Under the pieces are notes generated by a model, which saw only the letters and a list, made by a program, of their open reading frames with translations, searched no databases and was not told where the DNA came from. From contig NZ_VTVE01000001.1 in the NCBI RefSeq assembly GCF_010906925.1, forward strand, positions 496,001-560,000: a DNA stretch of 64,000 nt. Reading direction: 5' to 3'. The stretch's first letter is position 1. Each line of letters begins with the position of its first letter. The position numbers and the translations under genes are program-made. The stretch comes from Pseudobutyrivibrio xylanivorans. Lineage in GTDB: Bacteria; Bacillota; Clostridia; Lachnospirales; Lachnospiraceae. This document shows, piece by piece, positions 28,315 to 37,407 of this stretch.

Positions 28315-30252
28315 ATGAATTTTAATGGCTATAATGTTGCGGCAGAAGAAGTAGGGTTAATATTTGCGCTTGCAGTGTTTTATCTCACAGTGGTTAGTCG
28401 TCCTAGACAGACCGCTGTGTTTTCTGTCGTATTTTATGGCCAGATTTTATCTATAGTTAATATCGTTTTTCACATGGCCAGCATTTTACTGCTGGACTTT
28501 TCTACTTCATTACAAGGCATAGTTTTTAGGCTAGTGGTAATGCTTTACTATGTTTCATATCTAGGCATACTTATCCATTTGTTTTCTTACGTTCATTTGC
28601 TTAGTGTCAAGCAAAGAGAAAATCGCGATTTTCTGAATATATTGATAATATTTTTGGCTGGTGCCTATATGGTTACTGTAGGTGGAGTCTATATTACAGA
28701 TTCATACATTAAAATAGTTAATGATAGGTATGTATTTACCAATCTATTTAATTGCAACATTATCTTTGCGATAGTTAATCTTTTGATTGTGACAGTGTCA
28801 GTTGTTGCAAATAGAGAGGCTATTCCAAAGATAGTAATGAAGTATCTCTATTTATTTATTCCGGTAGAGTTGGTACTTTTGGGCATTCAATTGCTATATC
28901 CAAAGTATGTATTTTTAAATGTTACATACGTTTTGCCATTTATCCTGTGCTATATAATCTTCCACAGCATTTTGTTTGATGAAGTTACAGGATGTCAGAA
29001 CAAGCTTGCCTTTGAATCACATTTTTGTACCCTGAAGGCTAAGAATAAGCAGTGTACAATTATCTACATTAAACTTCCAAAGCTTGAGATAGTACAAAAC
29101 ATAGAGCTTATGGATGTGGTTAAGTCGAAAATGTCTACAGAGATTCATTCTCTTGAGACTAAAAATAAAAGAGCATACATGTATCAGATTAATGACTATA
29201 CTTACGCCATTATTTTTGAACGTATAACTGATTTCGAGACCAAGGATACTATTAAGTATGTTAAGAAGCGTCTTGATGAGACAATGATGACCTGGGAATA
29301 TTCCAATAGACCAGAGTATAAGATGGTTGTCATTGACCATGCCGAGAACATTGAAAACATGAATGTGCTGTCTTCTTACAGTGGTTTCTTGTTCGAGCAT
29401 GAAAAATTAAAAAAGAGCAATTGCTACGAGGCTGTACATCAGGATTACTTAGATTGCATGGAAATTAGACGTATTGAAAGAGTAATCGTAGACATTAGAA
29501 ACAAGGATAATCTTGATGACCCTAGAGTAATAGTCTATGTTCAGCCGATTTTTGATGTATTAAATGGCGGGTATAAGAATGCAGAGTCTTTGATGAGGCT
29601 TGATGTTGAGGGAGAGATAATCTTACCTGATATTTTCATCCCCCTTGCAGAGAGAGTGGGCTGTGTTCATACACTTACAAGAATCATTCTTAACAAGGTT
29701 TGTAAAAAGATATATGAGATTCAGGATTATTATGTTTTTGATGCTGTATCTGTAAATGTATCTTTATCTGAGTTTATGGATTACAATCTTCACGATGAGC
29801 TTATTGAGATAATTAAGAGCAACGGTGTTCCATGTGAGAAGATTCGTCTTGAGATGACAGAGACTATGACAAGTGATGAGTTTGATGCCATTGCACACAA
29901 CATGGAAGAGTTTAACAATGCGGGAGTTCATTTCTATTTGGATGACTTTGGAACAGGTTATTCTAACCTTGAGCGTATTGTTAGTTTGCCATTTAAAACT
30001 ATTAAATTTGACAAGACACTTCTGTACAAATCAGAGGATGATCCGATACTTATGCAACTTATTCAGAACATGGTAGATATGTTTAAAAACCATGGATTGG
30101 TAGTGCTTGTAGAGGGCGTTGAGAGCGAGAAACAGGAGGTTCTTTCTATAAAACTTGGATTTGAATATATCCAGGGGTATCGCTTCGCTAAACCGGTTCC
30201 TGTAGAGACTGTTCAGGAATTTTTTGAGAAGAAGCCAAAGAGATTAGCCTAA
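28315..30252 (+). CDS. Membrane cyclic-di-GMP phosphodiesterase (EAL) with degenerate GGDEF
   Basis: A 645-residue signalling protein. About seven hydrophobic helices occupy residues 10-225. A degenerate GGDEF-like domain follows (begins DEVTGCQNKLAFE, but the GGDEF site is replaced, near YTYAIIFERI). The C-terminal EAL domain (about 385-640) keeps its catalytic set: ESLMR, ETMT, DDFGTGYSNL, KFDK and VEGVE. It probably degrades c-di-GMP in response to a membrane signal, with the GGDEF relic as regulatory module. I saw no c-di-GMP riboswitch in the window. Confidence 0.9.
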   Translation: MNFNGYNVAAEEVGLIFALAVFYLTVVSRPRQTAVFSVVFYGQILSIVNIVFHMASILLLDFSTSLQGIVFRLVVMLYYVSYLGILIHLFSYVHLLSVKQRENRDFLNILIIFLAGAYMVTVGGVYITDSYIKIVNDRYVFTNLFNCNIIFAIVNLLIVTVSVVANREAIPKIVMKYLYLFIPVELVLLGIQLLYPKYVFLNVTYVLPFILCYIIFHSILFDEVTGCQNKLAFESHFCTLKAKNKQCTIIYIKLPKLEIVQNIELMDVVKSKMSTEIHSLETKNKRAYMYQINDYTYAIIFERITDFETKDTIKYVKKRLDETMMTWEYSNRPEYKMVVIDHAENIENMNVLSSYSGFLFEHEKLKKSNCYEAVHQDYLDCMEIRRIERVIVDIRNKDNLDDPRVIVYVQPIFDVLNGGYKNAESLMRLDVEGEIILPDIFIPLAERVGCVHTLTRIILNKVCKKIYEIQDYYVFDAVSVNVSLSEFMDYNLHDELIEIIKSNGVPCEKIRLEMTETMTSDEFDAIAHNMEEFNNAGVHFYLDDFGTGYSNLERIVSLPFKTIKFDKTLLYKSEDDPILMQLIQNMVDMFKNHGLVVLVEGVESEKQEVLSIKLGFEYIQGYRFAKPVPVETVQEFFEKKPKRLA

Positions 30253-30261
30253 TTTTAATTG

Positions 30262-30290
30262 TTTACAGAAGTGAGATTTGAGTATATAAT
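30262..30290 (+). promoter_or_regulatory. Promoter of rho
   Basis: TTTACA (30262-30267), 17-base spacer, perfect TATAAT (30285-30290). This leaves a leader of about 85 bases with a small AGTCGA/TCGACT hairpin. Confidence 0.75.
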
Positions 30291-30381
30291 GCATTTATCA
30301 TCAAAGTTTAATTCATTAGTCGATTCGACTTTTAATTCCACAAAATGTTAAATGTTGTTAAATTTTTTTAAGGAGAGATGA

Positions 30382-31824
30382 ATGAGAGAAAAATATGAGA
30401 GTTTAGCGGTTGCCGTATTACGTGATTTAGCTAAAGCTAGAGGAATAAAAGGCGCATCCTCTATGAAGAAAGCTGAATTAGTCGAAGCTATGCTTGCACA
30501 GGACGAAATCGATGCAGCAAAGGCTGAGGCAACTACTGCGGACACAGAAAAAGAAGAAAAGGTACCTAGAGGGGCTGCTCCTAGAAGACCTAGACGACCA
30601 GAGGGTTCTGCGGAGAGACCTGAGCGTGCAGAGAGAGCTGAGAAGCCAGCTTCAAACAGCGAAAAGGGAGAGATTCCAGCAGACCTTCCTACTGATGGAC
30701 TTATTCCTGCTCGCGGTATTCTTGAAGTAATGGGCGACGGATTTGGATTTATTCGTTGTGACAACTACATGCCAGGAACGGAAGATGTGTATGTTAGTCA
30801 GTCACAGATTAAGAAGTTTAACCTCAAGACAGGAGATATTATCGTAGGAAAGAAGCGCTTTAACAATCCTACTGACAAGTTTGCTGCCTTGATGATTATT
30901 GATACTATCAATAATTATTCCCCAGAGGCTGCTACTAAGCGCCCTAATTTCGAGGACCTTACACCGGTTTTCCCAAATGAGAGAATTCGTCTCGAGCGTC
31001 CACATAGTTCTGTTGCTATGAGAATCGTTGATTTGGTGAGCCCAATTGGTAAGGGACAGCGTGGAATGATTGTTTCTCAGCCTAAGGCTGGTAAGACTAC
31101 ACTTTTAAAAGAGGTTGCTACATCTGTCAATTACACACATCCAGATATGCACCTTATCATTCTTCTCATTGATGAGCGTCCTGAGGAAGTTACAGATATG
31201 AAGGACACAATGAGAAACAGCAAAAATGTAGAGGTTATCTATTCTACATTTGATGAAAGCCCAGAGCATCACAAGAGAGTTGCTGAGATGGTTATTGAAA
31301 GAGCAAGACGTCTTGTTGAGCATGGTCAGGATGTTATGATTCTGCTTGACTCTATTACAAGACTTGCCCGTGCTTACAACCTGACAGTGCAGCCATCAGG
31401 CCGTACACTTTCTGGTGGTCTTGACCCTGCAGCACTTCACATGCCAAAGAAATTCTTTGGTGCTGCCAGAAATATGAGAGAGGGCGGCTCGCTTACTATT
31501 CTTGCTACAGCTCTTGTGGATACAGGTTCAAAGATGGACGATGTAGTATTCGAGGAGTTCAAGGGAACTGGTAACATGGAGCTTGTCCTTGACAGAAAGC
31601 TTTCAGAAAAGCGTATTTTCCCAGCTATTGATATTACAGGTTCGGGCACACGTAACGAAAACTTACTTCTTTCGCCAAAGGAGCTTGACGCTATGGAAAT
31701 CATGCGTAGAGCTATCAACAGTGCTCGAAAAGAGGATGCTATAGAGACCATACTCAACATGTTCGCTCATACAAAGAACAATGATGAGTATATTGATATG
31801 GTTATTAGAAAAAGAGTTATATAA
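30382..31824 (+). CDS. rho: Transcription termination factor Rho
   Basis: Hexameric RNA helicase that ends transcription. The 480-residue protein has an N-terminal Rho_N helical domain (1-45), a low-complexity insert rich in R, P, E and A (about 50-95) as found in many Gram-positive and actinobacterial Rho proteins, the cold-shock-like RNA-binding domain (GFGFIRCDNYMPG), and the RecA-like motor with Walker A GQRGMIVSQPKAGKTT (225-240) and Walker B LLIDERPEEVTDM. An overlapping ATG at 30378 is in another frame; AGGAGAG supports 30382. Confidence 0.96.
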   Translation: MREKYESLAVAVLRDLAKARGIKGASSMKKAELVEAMLAQDEIDAAKAEATTADTEKEEKVPRGAAPRRPRRPEGSAERPERAERAEKPASNSEKGEIPADLPTDGLIPARGILEVMGDGFGFIRCDNYMPGTEDVYVSQSQIKKFNLKTGDIIVGKKRFNNPTDKFAALMIIDTINNYSPEAATKRPNFEDLTPVFPNERIRLERPHSSVAMRIVDLVSPIGKGQRGMIVSQPKAGKTTLLKEVATSVNYTHPDMHLIILLIDERPEEVTDMKDTMRNSKNVEVIYSTFDESPEHHKRVAEMVIERARRLVEHGQDVMILLDSITRLARAYNLTVQPSGRTLSGGLDPAALHMPKKFFGAARNMREGGSLTILATALVDTGSKMDDVVFEEFKGTGNMELVLDRKLSEKRIFPAIDITGSGTRNENLLLSPKELDAMEIMRRAINSARKEDAIETILNMFAHTKNNDEYIDMVIRKRVI

Positions 31825-31937
31825 AATCTATTAAGAAGGCTCTTTAGGAAGATTTCTTAATACATTAAACTGCCCATTGCCAGAAGCAATTATAATGGCA
31901 GGTATGCAACTGAGTTATTTATAGAAGGGAGAATGTC

Positions 31938-33089
31938 ATGGCATCAATTGACGAAACAGCAGTATTTTTACACAAGCAGTGGAACGGAAAAATCGAGACC
32001 ACTTCAAAGGCACCAGTTAAGAACAGAGAGGATTTATCAATCGCTTATACACCAGGTGTAGCAGCTCCTTGCCGAATAATAGCAGAGGACAGTGAGCAGG
32101 CATACAATTACACCCTTAAGGCTAATACAGTAGCGGTTGTATCTGATGGCTCAGCTGTACTGGGTCTTGGTAACATTGGTCCACTTGCAGCAATGCCTGT
32201 TATGGAAGGCAAGTGTGTACTTTTTAAAGAGTTTGGTGGTGTCAATGCATTCCCTATCGTTTTAGATACTCAGGATCCAGATGAGATTGTTGCAGCTGTT
32301 AAGGCTATTGCACCTACATTTGGAGGAATTAATCTTGAGGATATTTCAGCTCCTAGATGTTTTGAAATCGAGGAGAGACTTAAGAAGGAATTAGATATTC
32401 CAGTATTTCACGATGATCAGCATGGTACAGCAATTGTTGTACTTGCAGGTATCATCAACGCGCTGAAGGTTGTTGGCAAGGACAAAGAGACTTGCAAGGT
32501 TGTTGTTAACGGAGCAGGTTCAGCAGGTGTTGCCATTACAAAGCTTCTCCTTAGATATGGATTTAAGGATGTTACAATGTGCGACCGTCAGGGTATTATT
32601 GGCCCAGATTATCCAGATTTGAATTGGATGCAGAAGGAGATGACAAAGGTTACTAACCTTTCTCACAAGACAGGTACTTTGGCAGATGCTTTAGTTGGAG
32701 CTGATATTTTTGTTGGTGTTTCAGCACCAGGCATTGTTTCAAAGGAAATGGTAGCTTCTATGGCAAAGGATTCTATTCTTTTTGCTATGGCTAATCCAAC
32801 ACCTGAGATTATGCCAGATCTTGCTAAGGAAGCTGGAGCTAGAATCATTGGTACAGGACGTTCTGATTTCCCAAATCAGGTTAACAACGTAGTTGCTTTC
32901 CCTGGTATTTTCAGAGGTGCCCTTGAGTGCAGAGCTACAGCTATCACAGAGGAAATGAAGCTTGCAGCAGCTAATGCTATTGCAGGTCTTGTAGAAGACA
33001 GTCAGTTATCAGATGACTTTATCCTTCCAGAAGCCTTTGATCCAAGAGTAGCTGTTGCAGTTGCCAATGCTATTAAGGCTTGCAAATAA
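31938..33089 (+). CDS. Malic enzyme (oxaloacetate-decarboxylating malate dehydrogenase)
   Basis: Converts malate to pyruvate and CO2 with reduction of NAD(P). The 383-residue short bacterial form has the N-terminal malic domain (SIAYTPGVAAPCR, TVAVVSDGSAVLGLGNIGP, metal-site region NLEDISAPRCFEIE and FHDDQHGTA) and a Rossmann domain with GAGSAGVAITKLL. The cofactor cannot be told by eye. It stands between rho and rpmE, which are usually adjacent in clostridia, so it looks like an insertion into that cluster. The 113-base gap before it has an ATTAAGAA/TTCTTAAT hairpin. Confidence 0.94.
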   Translation: MASIDETAVFLHKQWNGKIETTSKAPVKNREDLSIAYTPGVAAPCRIIAEDSEQAYNYTLKANTVAVVSDGSAVLGLGNIGPLAAMPVMEGKCVLFKEFGGVNAFPIVLDTQDPDEIVAAVKAIAPTFGGINLEDISAPRCFEIEERLKKELDIPVFHDDQHGTAIVVLAGIINALKVVGKDKETCKVVVNGAGSAGVAITKLLLRYGFKDVTMCDRQGIIGPDYPDLNWMQKEMTKVTNLSHKTGTLADALVGADIFVGVSAPGIVSKEMVASMAKDSILFAMANPTPEIMPDLAKEAGARIIGTGRSDFPNQVNNVVAFPGIFRGALECRATAITEEMKLAAANAIAGLVEDSQLSDDFILPEAFDPRVAVAVANAIKACK

Positions 33090-33171
33090 AGGATATAGCT
33101 TAGCTAATTTATATAGGGGCTGGCTCCTTTGATTTTTAGATATATTTTTAGTTATAAAGGAGGGGGATACC

Positions 33172-33687
33172 ATGGCTGAACCAACCATGATATACAAGAT
33201 TACAATACTAGAATTACTTCAACGAAGTGGTTTCCCGCTTAGCAATAGTCAGATTACAGATTTCTTTTTAGAGGGAGATTTGACCGACTATTTCACCGCC
33301 CAGCAGGCTATTAGTGATGACGAAGACGCCGGACTTATTGTTTCGACTACTAATCACAACAACACAACTTATTCCATTACAGAAGAGGGCAAAAAGACAC
33401 TTGAGCTTTTCAAGGAGAAAATAACTCCAGCCCTCTCCAAGGATATCAATAAATATTTAAAAGCTAACTCCATAACTATGAAGGAAGAGAATTCCTACAA
33501 GGCCACCTATTTCAAGGCTGATCGTGGTGGGTATGTAGTTCAGCTTCGCATTACTGAAAATGACGTGCCTACAATGGATTTATCTTTCCATGTGGCATCC
33601 AAGGAACAGGCAGAGACACTTTGCAACAATTGGAAAGTCAAGTCAGATGATGTGTATATGTCAATCATGGACATTTTAATGACCTAG
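33172..33687 (+). CDS. DUF4364 family protein, winged-helix-like
   Basis: A 171-residue cytoplasmic protein that matches DUF4364, a family common in Clostridia and Lachnospiraceae. The N-terminal 70 residues (YKITILELLQRSGFPLSNSQITDFFLE... YSITEEGKKTLELF) look like a winged helix of the PadR/MarR kind, with a C-terminal alpha/beta part. A DNA-binding or regulatory role is inferred only. Strong AAGGAGGGGG ribosome site. Confidence 0.8.
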   Translation: MAEPTMIYKITILELLQRSGFPLSNSQITDFFLEGDLTDYFTAQQAISDDEDAGLIVSTTNHNNTTYSITEEGKKTLELFKEKITPALSKDINKYLKANSITMKEENSYKATYFKADRGGYVVQLRITENDVPTMDLSFHVASKEQAETLCNNWKVKSDDVYMSIMDILMT

Positions 33688-33699
33688 GGTTTTTAATGG

Positions 33700-33782
33700 G
33701 ACAGTAATAGACAATCTCTGATATCTCTATAGGTGACATATAGCCACTGTAGGAGATATTCAGGATTCTCTATTTAGCTGTC
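33700..33782 (+). repeat. AG/GTA hairpin family, divergent copy B
   Basis: Outer stem GACAG/CTGTC, then an arm TAATAGACAATCTCTGATATCT against AGATATTCAGGATTCTCTATTTA, ending in a GTGACATATAGCCAC tip. It keeps the ACAATCTCTGA and TCAGGATT segments of the family and the ATRTA loop, but the internal AG/GTA loop is blurred. It begins 12 bases after the DUF4364 stop codon. Confidence 0.65.
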
Positions 33783-33802
33783 GATTAGAAAACCCTTGAT
33801 TT

Positions 33803-33830
33803 TTGTCATTGAGCATGTTATAGTTATAGA
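33803..33830 (+). promoter_or_regulatory. Predicted rpmE promoter
   Basis: TTGTCA (33803-33808), 16-base spacer, TATAGA (33825-33830). Transcription would begin near 33837, giving a leader of about 105 bases. Confidence 0.45.
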
Positions 33831-33941
33831 GCTGTTAATCGGGATGAAATGCGAGGACCTCGCATTTAACAGTACTTTCGAGATTTTATCTCACACTTAC
33901 AGTTGGAAATTGTAAACATTATTAAATGAGAGGTGAACTAA
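33831..33941 (+). promoter_or_regulatory. Candidate L31 autoregulatory leader
   Basis: CTGTTAA (33832) pairs with TTAACAG (ending near 33874) around a strong inner hairpin, AAATGCGA-GGACC-TCGCATTT. L31 leaders of this general kind, where the ribosomal protein controls its own mRNA, have been described in Firmicutes. Assignment here rests on position and hairpin only. Confidence 0.4.
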
Positions 33942-34148
33942 ATGAGACAGGGTATCCATCCAGATTATTATCAGGCTACAGTTACTTGCAACTGCGGTAA
34001 CACATTCGTAACAGGTTCTACAAAGGAGAGCATCCACGTAGAAATTTGTTCTAAGTGCCATCCATTCTACACAGGCCAGCAGAAAGCTACACAGGCTCGT
34101 GGACGTATTGATAAGTTCAATAAGAAGTATGGTATTGACGCAAAGTAG
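33942..34148 (+). CDS. rpmE: 50S ribosomal protein L31
   Basis: A 68-residue ribosomal protein. It is the zinc-binding (C+) form, with Cys16, Cys18, Cys36 and Cys39 in CNCG...[12 protein letters not shown]+ L31 can give up zinc when it is scarce. GAGAGGTGA lies before the start. It follows a structured leader and precedes DUF1385, as in the usual rpmE-DUF1385-prmC-prfA order. Confidence 0.96.
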   Translation: MRQGIHPDYYQATVTCNCGNTFVTGSTKESIHVEICSKCHPFYTGQQKATQARGRIDKFNKKYGIDAK

Positions 34149-34166
34149 TCTTTTGTATGGACATTT

Positions 34167-34200
34167 AAGGGTTGAGATGAATTGTCTCAGCCCTTTATTA
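34167..34200 (+). terminator. Terminator or attenuator after rpmE
   Basis: AAGGGTTGAGA pairs with TCTCAGCCCTT, then TTATTA. The T-run is weak and the next gene starts 16 bases later, so partial read-through is likely. Confidence 0.6.
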
Positions 34201-34215
34201 CGTTAAGGAGAGGCA

Positions 34216-35145
34216 ATGAAATATTCGGGTATAGGTGGTCAGGCTGTTATGGAAGGCGTTATGATGCGCAATGGCAAGCAATATGCTGTCGCTGTCAGAA
34301 AGCCAGACAAGGAAATAGTCGTAGATGTTAAAAATACAAAAAATATAAATGATATTTGGCACAAGATTCCAATCATCAGAGGCGTAGTTTCATTTATAGA
34401 GTCGCTTGTTATTGGTATAGGCACTCTTATGTACTCAGCTAGCTTTTTTGAAGATGATGAGGAGCCAGTAGACAAGTCAAAGCTTTCTGAAGAGGAGCTT
34501 AAAAAGTTAGAGCGCAAAGAAAAGGCAGAAATAGGTGGCACACTTGTTGTTTCCTTTGCCCTTGCACTTGGTATTTTTTTCGCACTACCTTATTTCATAG
34601 CCATGGGACTTAATCATTTTTCTCTATCTAATGCAGTGATTGCTTTTGTGGAGGGTATTATCCGAATTGCTATTTTTATCGGATATATAGTTGTTATTTC
34701 CAGAATGGAAGATATAAAGCGTACATTTATGTATCATGGAGCAGAGCACAAGTGCATTAATTGTGTTGAGGCAGGGCTACCACTTACAGTTGATAATGTT
34801 AGAGGCGCAACCAGATTCCACAAGAGATGCGGTACTAGCTTTATATTTATTGTATTTATTATTTCTGTATTTGTATTTATGTTTATTTCTTTTGACAACA
34901 TGTGGCTCAAGCTTTTGGCTCGTTTGCTTTTGATTCCTGTTATTGCAGGTATTTCTTATGAGTTCATTAGACTTGCCGGTCGTTATGAGAATAAGTTTGT
35001 TGATATTTTTTCAAAGCCAGGACTTTGGCTGCAGCGTCTTACGGTTATGGAGCCAGATGACGATATGATTGAGGTTGGTATAGCTTCAGTTGAGGCAGTC
35101 TTTGATTGGCAGGATTTTATCGAGAAGAACAAGGAGTGTTTTTAG
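34216..35145 (+). CDS. DUF1385 (YqhQ-like) membrane protein
   Basis: A 309-residue integral membrane protein with the family's start GGQAVMEGVMMRNGKQYAVAVRK and the motif FMYHGAEHKCINCVE near residues 172-187, followed by TRFHKRCGTSF. About four to five membrane helices lie between residues 105 and 260. The His and Cys residues suggest a metal site, but the function is unknown. The gene commonly sits before prmC-prfA in Firmicutes. Its stop codon directly abuts the prmC ATG. Confidence 0.88.
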   Translation: MKYSGIGGQAVMEGVMMRNGKQYAVAVRKPDKEIVVDVKNTKNINDIWHKIPIIRGVVSFIESLVIGIGTLMYSASFFEDDEEPVDKSKLSEEELKKLERKEKAEIGGTLVVSFALALGIFFALPYFIAMGLNHFSLSNAVIAFVEGIIRIAIFIGYIVVISRMEDIKRTFMYHGAEHKCINCVEAGLPLTVDNVRGATRFHKRCGTSFIFIVFIISVFVFMFISFDNMWLKLLARLLLIPVIAGISYEFIRLAGRYENKFVDIFSKPGLWLQRLTVMEPDDDMIEVGIASVEAVFDWQDFIEKNKECF

Positions 35146-35976
35146 ATGACACTTAAGCAGGCTTTAGATGAGGGCGTTTTATTGCTTGAATCAGCAAAAA
35201 TTAGTGATGCTAAGATTGATGCCTGGTATTTGCTTTCTTTTATAACAGGCATTAGTAGAGCTGACTATTTTTTGAGGCAAAATGATGCAATGGATGAAGA
35301 GTCTTATGCCAAATACCAAGAGGTTCTTAGGTGCCGTGCTAGCCATATTCCTCTTCAGCATATTACTGGAGAACAGGATTTTATGGGCCTTACATTTAGA
35401 GTCAATGAGCATGTTTTGATTCCTCGTCAGGACACGGAGACTCTTGTTGAGCAGACTCTTAAGGAAATCCCTGAAGGTAGTCGCATTTTAGATTTGTGCA
35501 CTGGCAGTGGATGTGTTATTATTTCACTTGTTGTTTTAGGAAAAGAGCTTACTGGAGTAGGTGTGGATATTTCTGATGAAGCACTTGCCGTTGCAAGAGA
35601 CAATGGCGCCAGACTAGCTGGTGATAGAGTTGATTTTATCCATAGTGATTTATTTGATTCGGTTACAGGTAAATTTGACTGTATAGTTTCTAACCCACCA
35701 TATATTCCATCCAAGGATATTGAGGAGCTTGAGCCTGAGGTTAAGGACCATGAGCCTAGACTTGCCTTAGATGGTACAGAAGATGGATTGCTTTTCTATA
35801 GAAATATTACAAAAGAAGCCCATGATTATCTAAATCAAGGTGGCTGGCTTCTAGTTGAGATTGGATATGATCAAGGAGAGTCAGTTTCTCAGTTGTTTAA
35901 TGATAATGGATTTAAGGAAGTAGAGGTTATTAGAGATTTGGCTGGAAATAATCGTGTCGTTAAGGGACATTTGTAG
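35146..35976 (+). CDS. prmC: Release factor glutamine methyltransferase
   Basis: Methylates the GGQ glutamine of release factors RF1 and RF2 with SAM. The 276-residue protein has an N-terminal helical substrate domain, the SAM motif ILDLCTGSGCVIISL, and the catalytic NPPY in FDCIVSNPPYIPSKDIEELEPEV. Its substrate gene prfA lies next, 57 bases downstream. Confidence 0.95.
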   Translation: MTLKQALDEGVLLLESAKISDAKIDAWYLLSFITGISRADYFLRQNDAMDEESYAKYQEVLRCRASHIPLQHITGEQDFMGLTFRVNEHVLIPRQDTETLVEQTLKEIPEGSRILDLCTGSGCVIISLVVLGKELTGVGVDISDEALAVARDNGARLAGDRVDFIHSDLFDSVTGKFDCIVSNPPYIPSKDIEELEPEVKDHEPRLALDGTEDGLLFYRNITKEAHDYLNQGGWLLVEIGYDQGESVSQLFNDNGFKEVEVIRDLAGNNRVVKGHL

Positions 35977-36033
35977 CTTTTTTAGTTTGTTGGTTAGATA
36001 TTAGTTCTTTAGCGATTTATGGAGGTATAGAAG

Positions 36034-37107
36034 ATGTTTGATAGATTAGAAGATTTGGTTTTAAGATACGAGGAGGTTATGAACCTTCTTTCTGAGCCAG
36101 ATGTAGCCAATGATAATGCGAGATTTAGAGCACTTATGAAGGAGCAGTCAGATCTTGCACCAATCGTTGAGGCATACAAGCAATATGCACAGCACAAGCA
36201 GAATATTGAGGATTCTTTAGAGCTTCTTGAGATGGAATCTGATGAGGAGATGAAGGAGCTTGCTAAGGAAGAGTTAAAGGAATCTCAGGCTGAGGTAGAG
36301 CGCCTTGAGCAGGAGCTTAAGATTTTACTTCTTCCTAAGGACCCTAATGATGACAAGAACGTTATCGTGGAAATCAGAGCAGGTGCCGGTGGAGAAGAGG
36401 CTGCACTTTTTGCTGCAGAGATTTATCGTATGTATGTACACTATGTAGAGTCTCGTGGATGGAAGGTAGAGCTTCTTGAGGCAGATGAGACAGGCATCGG
36501 TGGTATGAAGAATATCGAGTTCATGGTTAAGGGAACTGGTGCATACTCAATCCTTAAGTATGAGTCAGGTGTACACCGTGTACAGCGTGTTCCTGAGACA
36601 GAGTCACAGGGACGCATTCAGACTTCTACATGTTCAGTAGCAGTTATGCCTGAGGCAGAGGAAGTTGATGTTCAGATTGAAGAGAAGGATATCCGTATAG
36701 ACGTAATGCGTGCTTCCGGTAATGGTGGTCAGTGTGTCAACACAACAGACTCAGCTGTACGTCTTACTCACTATCCTACAGGTATTGTTATTTACAGCCA
36801 GACAGAGAAGTCACAGCTTCAGAATAAAGAGAAGGCTTTCGCACTCCTTCGTGCAAAGCTCTATGATTTAGAGATGCAGAAGCAGCAGGATGCTGAGGCA
36901 GCAGAGCGCCGCTCACAGATTGGTACAGGCGATCGTGCTGAGAAGATTCGTACTTACAACTTCCCACAGGGACGTGTAACAGACCACAGAATCAACCTTA
37001 CACTCTACAAGCTTGATAAGATTATGGATGGAGATATCCAGGAAATATTAGATGCACTTATTGCAGCAGATCAGGCTGCTAAGCTTGCAAAGATGAATGA
37101 AAAATAA
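36034..37107 (+). CDS. prfA: Peptide chain release factor 1
   Basis: Recognises UAA and UAG stop codons and triggers peptide release. At 357 residues it is full length. The catalytic GGQ is in [21 protein letters not shown]. The codon-recognition region ([22 protein letters not shown]) has PET where the usual tripeptide is PAT/PxT, which fits. TMEGGAGGEEA-like [12 protein letters not shown] is present. Ends the operon before a terminator. Confidence 0.97.
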   Translation: MFDRLEDLVLRYEEVMNLLSEPDVANDNARFRALMKEQSDLAPIVEAYKQYAQHKQNIEDSLELLEMESDEEMKELAKEELKESQAEVERLEQELKILLLPKDPNDDKNVIVEIRAGAGGEEAALFAAEIYRMYVHYVESRGWKVELLEADETGIGGMKNIEFMVKGTGAYSILKYESGVHRVQRVPETESQGRIQTSTCSVAVMPEAEEVDVQIEEKDIRIDVMRASGNGGQCVNTTDSAVRLTHYPTGIVIYSQTEKSQLQNKEKAFALLRAKLYDLEMQKQQDAEAAERRSQIGTGDRAEKIRTYNFPQGRVTDHRINLTLYKLDKIMDGDIQEILDALIAADQAAKLAKMNEK

Positions 37108-37111
37108 ACGC

Positions 37112-37145
37112 AAAAATGTCCAGGCAGATTGCCTGGGCATTTTTC
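37112..37145 (+). terminator. Terminator after prfA
   Basis: AAAAATGTCCAGGCA pairs with TGCCTGGGCATTTTT around a GAT loop, ending in TTTTTC. Confidence 0.92.
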
Positions 37146-37159
37146 GTTTATCACGCACC

Positions 37160-37318
37160 GCCCCGCGCGAAGCGCATTTAAATGGGCGGGGCTTCCCGAA
37201 ACGCAGCCCATTTGCCGAAGGCAAATTTTTAATGGCTGCGTCTTCCCGTGACGGATCCCGGCCCCGTGCGAAGCGCATTTAAATGGGCGTGTTTCCCACG
37301 ACGCAGTCGTCCCATTTT
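37160..37318. repeat. GC-rich direct repeats with GCGAAGC mini-hairpins
   Basis: This fills most of the 300-base gap between prfA and the next lipoprotein gene. Two direct copies of about 52-57 bases (37160-37212 and 37262-37318) share GCGAAGCGCATTTAAATGGGCG and TCCC..ACGCAG..CCCATTT. Between them ACGCAGCC...GGCTGCGT encloses TTTGCC-GAA-GGCAAA. The block is far richer in G+C than its surroundings. Three tips are C-GAA-G loops; GCGAAGC is known as an exceptionally stable DNA mini-hairpin. No coding sense is seen. Confidence 0.7.
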
Positions 37319-37346
37319 TGCTTAATCCATCAACAAAGTGTAAAAT
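37318..37346 (+). promoter_or_regulatory. Predicted promoter of the lipoprotein gene
   Basis: TTGCTT (37318-37323), 17-base spacer, TAAAAT (37341-37346). The -35 overlaps the end of the GC-rich repeat. Confidence 0.5.
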
Positions 37347-37407
37347 GGTATACAGAGTAATGAAAATTAATAGGGATAATTTACTTTTTATATAGGAGGA
37401 ATAGTTT

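Noticed and set aside
31870-31900. TATAAT before the malic enzyme gene as a promoter
   Set aside because: No acceptable -35 sequence at 16-18 bases upstream, so I did not list it.
37048-37282. Open frames on both strands across the prfA terminator and GC-rich repeats
   Set aside because: They arise from the high G+C of the repeat block and overlap a terminator; no ribosome site.
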